From Notholithocarpus densiflorus (lineage: Eukaryota > Streptophyta > Magnoliopsida > Fagales > Fagaceae): a stretch of 64,000 nt of DNA. Shown here piece by piece: positions 59,424 to 64,000 of the stretch. The notes beneath the pieces were generated by a model, which saw only the letters and a list, made by a program, of their open reading frames with translations, made no database searches and was not told the DNA's origin. The position numbers and the translations under genes were made by a program. Within the stretch, counting starts at the first letter, position 1. Each line of letters starts with the position of its first letter. The DNA lies in contig JARYZH020000153.1 in the NCBI GenBank assembly GCA_030021035.2, forward strand, positions 558,001 to 622,000, in the 5' to 3' direction.

Positions 59424-59748
59424 TACTTTAAACTGCTATAGATAGCTATTTACTGTAGCTAGAAGGTAAATGTTTTTAGATTTAGCAACTTTGATGCAGT
59501 TGGTTTTTTTTAGTGCTTTTGGTGCTAAAATAGCAATTTAGCAATTTTAAGAGCTTTTGATGTGAATGCTTTTAGAAGCTATATAAAAATTTAATTTGAT
59601 GTGCCTTGCAGAGTTTTTGGTCATAAACTTATAATTTATAAATATAATTTTTTAAACATAATAGAAATATAATTTATTTGTGTGTGAATTTTCAAAATCA
59701 AACTGTTGAATTTCATGTTATTTATATTCTTAACATGCATATCAAATC
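59424..59748. other. spacer between the Helitron and the right-edge LTR element
   Basis: AT-rich, no coding signal. The last five bases (AAATC, 59744-59748) are the candidate target duplication of the LTR element; its partner lies beyond the window. Confidence 0.5.
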
Positions 59749-60786
59749 TGAAAGCTCAAAAATGTGTTAAAAACACAAGAGCTTGTTTAAACCCCCAATT
59801 CAAAGTTACGACTTGGTTGATTTTACACTAACTTAATACTAAGTGCGAAATAGTGTAAACACAAGCATACAAGCAAGAGAGCTACTCTAATCCATATTTA
59901 AAGCAACACAGCAGTAAAATGAAATGAACAAGAATAGGGAAGAGAGATGCAAACACAGATAACACGCTGATGTGTTATCGAAGAGGAAACCGAAGAACTC
60001 GGCAAAAAACCTCTCCGCCACCCTCCAAGCGGTAATCGATCCACTAGACAATCAGTTGGGATACATGGGTTAGTAAGAGACCCTCTAAGCCTAATCTACC
60101 CGCTGTTCCTAAGCCCTCCAAGCTCCTACTCCAATAAGGCTTCTCGGAACCGTGTCTTGTCTAGCTCTCCGGATCCCGCAACAAGCTCCATGTTGCATCT
60201 GCCATCCTTGGCATCTTCCAATGCTTCCCAGCAGCACCAAATTAAAGGGTGTGGTAAGTATTTGGGCTATCAACCTCTCAATGATATGGAAATGGAAATG
60301 CTAGGGTTTTCTCTTAGAGAATTGTTAGTATAACAATTTCTAACTCTCAAGTGTTTTTGCTAGGGTTTTCTCTTAGAAGCTCTCCTTATCATTTGTGGGT
60401 AATGTGGGAATATATAATGTGGGTGCAGAAAGTGTGTATCAGATAGTACAGTCTGGCAGAATAGAATGTCTCGCAGGTGTCTCGCGGGAAGGCCTTACCT
60501 GCGAGATACTCGCAAGACACAGCTGTCTCCATCTGTACTGACTCTTCGCATTCCAGTCATGTGCAGGGCACATGCATCCTTTCGCGGGTTGCTTAGTCGC
60601 GATATACCCGCGAAAACCCTCCTTGCTTCAATTGCTTGAGTCTTCATACTCTCTCTCACTATTACACAACCCTTACAATAAATTCCCACAACAAATACAG
60701 GGTACATAAGATTGAATAAAATTACAATCAAATTTGGCACGGAATAGAAGCCAACAAAATACATATTTGAAAATCACAACTTTACA
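59749..60786 (-). repeat. 3' LTR of the right-edge element (1,038 bp)
   Basis: Read on minus it runs TGTAAAG...CTTTCA. It is homologous along its length to the solo LTR at 48259-49310 (shared AAACCTCTC, CCTCCAAGC, AATCGATCCACTAG, CTTCCAATGCTTCCC and ACAATCAAATTTG-TACGGAAT blocks), with clear divergence. Both carry TCGCGA/AGTCGCGA palindromic words. Confidence 0.88.
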
Positions 60787-60799
60787 ATCTCCTCCTTTG
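60787..60799 (-). promoter_or_regulatory. polypurine tract of the right-edge element
   Basis: CAAAGGAGGAGAT on the minus strand abuts the LTR start TGTAAAG. It is the plus-strand primer site used in reverse transcription of LTR elements. Confidence 0.75.
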
Positions 60800-61531
60800 G
60801 CTATTCTGTGACAAAACCCCTAAAACAGACTCTAGACTTAAACGTGAGTTTTGGAGCAATGGCAAAACTCACTCACACCTAATCTAGAAACTATGAAGCA
60901 CTTGCACGTTTATACCTGTAACTTGAAACACTTGTACACAAACAAAACTTTCATTAAGCTTATGACAAGTTGAACACAAGGTATGTATAAGAGCAAGTAT
61001 AACGTGACCAAGTTTGTAAATATTTGATAACATGTATACACAAAGCTTGATCAAATAAGGGTAGTCATTAAAGAATGACTCCAATGAACATATAACAAGT
61101 AAATGTTCATCCGGACATGTAAAAAGAAGCAATCACTTATGATTACTTGCATGTCCAATCACACGACCAATGCAAAATACACGAAGTATATGCATCTAGG
61201 AACAATCCTACTAGGGCACAAGTGTGAAGTACTCAAGACATATTAGCTATATCTAAAAGTACAAAGAAAATGCTACAAAAGCATTGGGAAAGTCACAAAA
61301 CATACTGAATATAAATTGAAACAATTAAAAGCAAAGTGTACTGAAGTTTTAAACAAAAGCAGTAAAAGCATAGACATAAAAACATCAGTTATATAAGCTA
61401 AAAATAAATACAAGTAAAAACCGATAATCAATAAAACCAATGTTTCTAAGCCTAAACTATGCTCCCCCTAACACTGTGTAAGCTCCCCCTCAAATATTTT
61501 CTCCCCCTTTTTGACTGGAATGGCCAAAGGG

Positions 61532-61708
61532 CTAGAACTGGTCGGACTTGGAGTCTGAACCATGGTCGACAGATAAATCATCGATTTGAGATGATAAGGC
61601 TGTGATTTGACCCTGGACATAAGCAAACTGGTCCGCTGTGTGCCGCATATCAGTGCGTGCACGTTTGGAAGATTGTTTCTTGGTGGCTGCATGCTTAGTA
61701 GGAGCCAT
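61532..61708 (-). CDS. 58-aa open frame of the right-edge retroelement, probably an internally deleted gag
   Basis: The frame reads MAPTKHAATKKQSSKRARTD followed by HTADQFAYVQGQITALSSQI and an acidic SDSKSDQF end. A basic N-terminus joined to a short coiled-coil-like, acidic C-terminus is what remains if the middle of a retroelement structural protein is deleted; that is inference. A good splice-acceptor-like TTCCTTTGCACAG lies immediately before the ATG, so a spliced leader upstream is possible. Confidence 0.45.
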   Translation of the reverse strand: MAPTKHAATKKQSSKRARTDMRHTADQFAYVQGQITALSSQIDDLSVDHGSDSKSDQF

Positions 61709-62559
61709 CTGTGCAAAGGAACACAAAAACAGAAAAGAACCAAGTGTGGAAACACAAAACGGAACACAAAACTTGATTAGATTCAAGTTAGTTCAAAACA
61801 CAGGTAAAACAATCTAGAACAGAGCAAAACCAACTCAAAACAGAGTAAATAAACTCAAACAACATGCTAAAGGTGTTTAACCAAAGAAGCATAAACACAA
61901 TGCATAAATTAAGTAATTGTGCATGTGTGTGTTTGTGCTGAGCATGTGCTGATGCATGTGTGTGCAGCATGTGATGCATGGGGATGCAGCAGGAGATGCA
62001 TGAGGTGTGCCTAGAGGGCCCTAGTGTGTGCGACATGGGCAAAGTGTGTGAAACACATACATAGATATCAAAACGAGTGATAACAAGTTCAAACCAATGT
62101 AAACCCAAAAATTGGAATTCACTTGAATCCAATTCAGCACACAAATGTCACTGGGACATTTTGTCAAACACTTGGCATGCAACAATGCATAACTATTATG
62201 AAGAATGCATGAACAGATTGAAAATTGCCTCAATACAATCTTAAAATGCCAAATGGGGCCAACACAGATGCACAAACAGCAAATGGGACTCAGCCCAATC
62301 AAGGATTTAGAAAAAATTTCACAAAAACTAAGAATCCCAACCCATTTTCGAAAAAATCCCCAATTTTGAGAACCCTAACTAATTTTCTGCATAATCTATG
62401 ACAAACAAAAGGAAAAATGTTTTAGAAAACATACTTGAAGTTAAAATCGCAAAAAACAAGCTTGGAATTGATGGAGTTTGAGTGAAAAAATGATTTTGGG
62501 TTGAGAGAGGTTCGAGAGACGCAACGCGAGGGAAGTTGTGAGTTTTGAAAAAATGTCAC
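61709..62559. other. internal sequence of the right-edge element, no gene
   Basis: It contains GCATGTG/TGATGCATG-rich low-complexity sequence (about 61919-62000). No retroelement domain is recognisable in any frame. Confidence 0.45.
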
Positions 62560-62583
62560 ATCTGCTACATAAAAACTGAAAAC

Positions 62584-62865
62584 ACGCGTTTTTCGCGAGT
62601 TAGATAGTAGCGATATAAGTCGCAAGACATACTGAAGCTTTCGCGAGAAGCTCTTAGTCGCGAAATAGTAGCGAGACAGTTGCGATATCCTCTGTATAAA
62701 CTTGAAAAATTCCAGTTTTTGCCTAAAAACATTTTGCGAGAAGAGTTTAGTCGCGAAATACTCGCGAGGCAGTAGTGAAACTTTCTGTATGAACCTGACA
62801 AAAAAATTATTTCCCTTAAACGCATTTTGCGGGTAGCTCTAAGTCGTGAGATACTCGCGAAAATA
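62584..62865. repeat. tandem array with TCGCGA-type palindromes
   Basis: Degenerate units of about 80-110 bp each contain TTCGCGAG or TTTGCG(A/G)G, then CT-AGTCGCGAAATA, then a T/AGCGAGAC or ACTCGCGA end (about 62588, 62641, 62735 and 62825). The same AGTCGCGA words occur in both LTR copies of this family. Confidence 0.7.
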
Positions 62866-64000
62866 CCTCTGAACCAATTTTTGAAGAAAAATACAAAGTT
62901 GCATTTTGAACAAAAACTAAAGACACGAAAGTATAAAATCACTTTCAAAAACATATAAAACACTCAAAAATCTTTTTGGGTTTGATCAGCAAGTACTTGA
63001 GCGTACACATCACATTTGAACATGTACAATCACATAAATGAGATAAGCATTATCTGAACAAAGTCTTGTGTGTTGTGTGTGAGTATCAAATGTGGAATAG
63101 TCCTTAGACCAGAGTGAAGTTTCAATGATCAATTCAATCAAGTCATACACAACTAGTACGAAATCAAATGGACTATCTCAATTATAGAAATGAGCATATA
63201 TGACCTCCCACATGAGAATGATTACAAAACTTAGAAGTTTTTCATTTTGCTTCTGCATAAAATATAACATTTGATCATTTTTGGATAATACATCTCTTTT
63301 TGAGATCAGTGTTTGAAATTTTTGATATTTCAATATGTAGAGATAGCCTTTGGCTTTTTGAGCACCATACATTTCAATACAAAAAGTCGCTTTCCCTTTT
63401 TCCTAGTCAAATACTAGTATGTGCGACAGACTTTTGCAGCTCATAATCTTTTTTTCATTTTGAGATTTACATTTGGTGAGCTCTAATGCAAAAACATAAA
63501 ATAAATTGGGAAGAGATATAGGCACAAGTCTATGCAAGTATCAAGACCATCAAGACTATTGACTAATCATTCATGAAAAACTTGAAGATCTATTTACAAC
63601 AATCACACATAGATTTCAAGATTTTTCCCACAAATATTTATGTGCATACAGAACAAGTTAGGCTCGTAAATGCACTACACTATTAGTACGAAGGTACTAG
63701 GCCAAACTCACATGTGATACACACAAACCAAGTGATCAAACTTTTTGAAGATTTTTCAATTTTTATGGGTTTTTTGAATTTTGAACATACTAAAAAACAG
63801 AACAAGTAAAGTAAGATCAACAAGCACAAGTACAAAACAAAATTTGTAAAAGAAGTACAATAAACGGAAAGCAATGCATGATATGATGCATGAACCTATG
63901 ATCCTAAACATTAGAAGTATTAATGCATGGACATAGGAGGTGATCATGCATAAGTACCCTTCTTCACCCACATGTCACGTGCGTTTGGGGTGATATCCCT
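62866..64000. other. right-edge internal region, no gene recognised
   Basis: AT-rich; short frames on minus are hydrophobic and low-complexity, and I see no gag, pol or host domain. The element's 5' end must lie beyond 64000. Confidence 0.4.

Larger units (their letters stand above)
59749..64000 (-). mobile_element. Copia-like LTR retrotransposon, 3' part, running off the right edge
   Basis: On the minus strand the 3' LTR (60786 down to 59749) is preceded by the purine tract CAAAGGAGGAGAT (60787-60799) and by internal sequence to the window edge. The only credible frame is a 58-aa remnant (61532-61708). GGGGGAG-rich segments at 61455-61510 resemble sequence found downstream of Copia pol. No pol domain is seen in 3.2 kb, so the element is non-autonomous or deleted in this part. 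Confidence 0.75.

Noticed and set aside
62565..62963. 132-codon minus frame with repeated ISRLRA/SRK
   Set aside because: It is the translation of the TCGCGA tandem array; the repeat explains it without selection on protein.

Overview
This is plant nuclear DNA. It is AT-rich, its genes carry introns with GT...AG borders, one product has a chloroplast transit peptide, and much of the window is LTR retrotransposons, LINEs, hAT elements, Helitrons and a tRNA-derived SINE. The gene set (a plant-specific NDH subunit, a malectin/LRR receptor kinase, an F-box protein) fits a eudicot. The look of the repeat families suggests a woody species, perhaps Fagales, but that is inference.

Three genes could be read exon by exon with every intron phase consistent. 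(1) 2034-8047 (+), six exons, a 174-aa plant-specific protein of unknown biochemical role. (2) 9424-11231 (-), five exons, a 216-aa plastid protein with a DUF2996 domain, most likely NdhV of the chloroplast NADH dehydrogenase-like complex. (3) 28461-34640 (-), twelve exons, an 888-aa malectin-like/LRR receptor kinase of LRR subfamily I with all kinase motifs present and W-box cores just upstream. A fourth gene, an F-box protein at 21463-22640 (+), is intact except that its natural ATG lies one frame away from the F-box. A leftward gene may begin near position 1560 and run off the left edge.

The rest is mobile DNA, much of it nested. A TIR element (13455-20258) is split by a 5.8-kb Copia-like retrotransposon (13909-19739) with a 5-bp target duplication; this element has gag but no pol. 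A solo LTR lies at 39098-40196. A hAT transposon (46806-51994) holds a second solo LTR (48259-49310) and a miniature TRIM element (51084-51317). A 5'-truncated Ty3/gypsy chromovirus lies at 53145-55670, a GC-rich non-autonomous hAT at 56901-57573 and a non-autonomous Helitron at 58040-59423. The right end, 59749 to the edge, is the 3' half of another Copia-like element on the minus strand, whose LTR is the same family as the solo LTR inside the hAT. At least six LINE relics on both strands, a SINE, and two broken exon copies of a GA 2-oxidase next to a CACTA-like terminus complete the picture.

The genes do not form a pathway; they are separate loci in a transposon-rich region. The window is most informative as a record of insertion order, since several elements can be bounded to the base by terminal motifs and target-site duplications. 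I saw no CRISPR array, no operon and no tRNA or rRNA gene, and I did not find a clearly new molecular system. The least familiar items are the two pol-less Copia-like elements that share a conserved 3' block and carry short-palindrome repeat arrays.
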